A DNA stretch of 64,000 bases from the NCBI RefSeq assembly GCF_006965445.1, contig NZ_CP041356.1:1736001-1800000 (forward strand), given 5' to 3'. Below, piece after piece: positions 63,835 through 64,000 of the stretch (position 1 is its first letter; every line of letters begins with the position of its first letter). The DNA comes from Lactococcus protaetiae (GTDB lineage: Bacteria; Bacillota; Bacilli; Lactobacillales; Streptococcaceae). The position numbers were made by a program, and so were the translations under genes. Below the pieces are notes generated by a model. The model saw only the letters and a program-made list of their open reading frames with translations, made no database searches and was not told the origin of the DNA.

Positions 63835-64000
63835 ATGACATTACAAAATGAAATTATCGCATTACTTGGTGTAAAAGCTGAGATTGATGTAAAAGCAGAA
63901 ATTCGTGTATCTATTGATTTTCTAAAAAATTATTTGAAGAAATATCCTTTCATCAAATCCTTTGTACTGGGTATTTCTGGAGGTCAAGACTCAAGTTTAG
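63835..64000 (+). CDS. nadE: NAD synthetase, N-terminal part (3' end outside window)
   Basis: The 55 visible residues start [20 protein letters not shown] and contain the ATP-binding P-loop [13 protein letters not shown] of the ammonia-dependent NadE. It completes NAD synthesis by amidating deamido-NAD, in line with nadD and pncB upstream. No good ribosome binding site is seen before the ATG. Confidence 0.93.
   Translation, partial: MTLQNEIIALLGVKAEIDVKAEIRVSIDFLKNYLKKYPFIKSFVLGISGGQDSSL

Noticed and set aside
1-64000. tRNA, rRNA, tmRNA or complete insertion sequence
   Set aside because: No cloverleaf with CCA end, rRNA core, tmRNA or transposase frame was seen on either strand.

Overview
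The window reads as a chromosomal segment of a low-GC lactic acid coccus, most likely a Lactococcus species outside the lactis group. This rests on the gene set (Rex, PyrR-type pyrE leader, rplU-prp-rpmA with an N-terminally extended L27, an Spx paralogue, ComFA/ComFC, Rgg) and on a type II-A CRISPR-Cas locus whose tracrRNA and repeat resemble the Streptococcus thermophilus CRISPR1 type. The species call is inference. I see no tRNA, rRNA, prophage or intact insertion sequence.

Layout. 1-3020: end of a sortase-assembled surface operon (pilin-like C-terminus, an unusual protein with two complete sortase domains, an XRE regulator). 3213-6463: rex, a PadR/DUF1700/DUF4097 envelope operon, an Spx regulator. 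7371-12251: ABC-F ATPase, then pyrE behind a PyrR-type attenuator, and pyrC. 12491-19779: dnaD, nth, trmK, Nif3-like, then Fe-S, HAD and HD proteins and a membrane protein. 20331-21496: L21 leader, rplU-prp-rpmA. 21813-27084: a large LPYTG-anchored lectin-like adhesin broken by two frameshifts. 27198-31713: phoH, two alpha/beta hydrolases flanking a NUDIX gene, ybeY, dgkA, nucleotidyltransferase. 31819-35568: Rgg regulator divergent from an ABC-2 exporter. 35730-42128: comFA/comFC, a wall protein, yigZ, vanZ, terC. 42259-51076: cas9, tracrRNA, cas1, cas2, long csn2, and an array of 41 repeats and 40 spacers. 51097-55141: a glycine T-box leader driving a GIY-YIG protein gene plus glyQS. 55886-58514: DUF896, a candidate structured RNA, enolase, EamA remnant. 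58996-64000: two fluoride channel genes, nadD, pncB, GNAT, start of nadE.

Three patterns cross the gene boundaries. (1) A palindromic word, CTGTCAG-N2-CTGACAG with looser variants, recurs about 20 times, in intergenic hairpins and inside at least eleven genes, mostly in one reading frame that encodes LSALTE or LSVLTE. (2) A 400-550 bp composite non-coding repeat, rich in small hairpins with a TAAA loop and stems that differ but stay paired, occupies most large intergenic gaps. (3) Six places where one missing base, usually in or next to a short homopolymer, breaks an otherwise complete gene (adhesin twice, comFC, cas1, EamA, nadD). Because nadD is normally essential and all six are losses of one base, sequencing error is the leading explanation.
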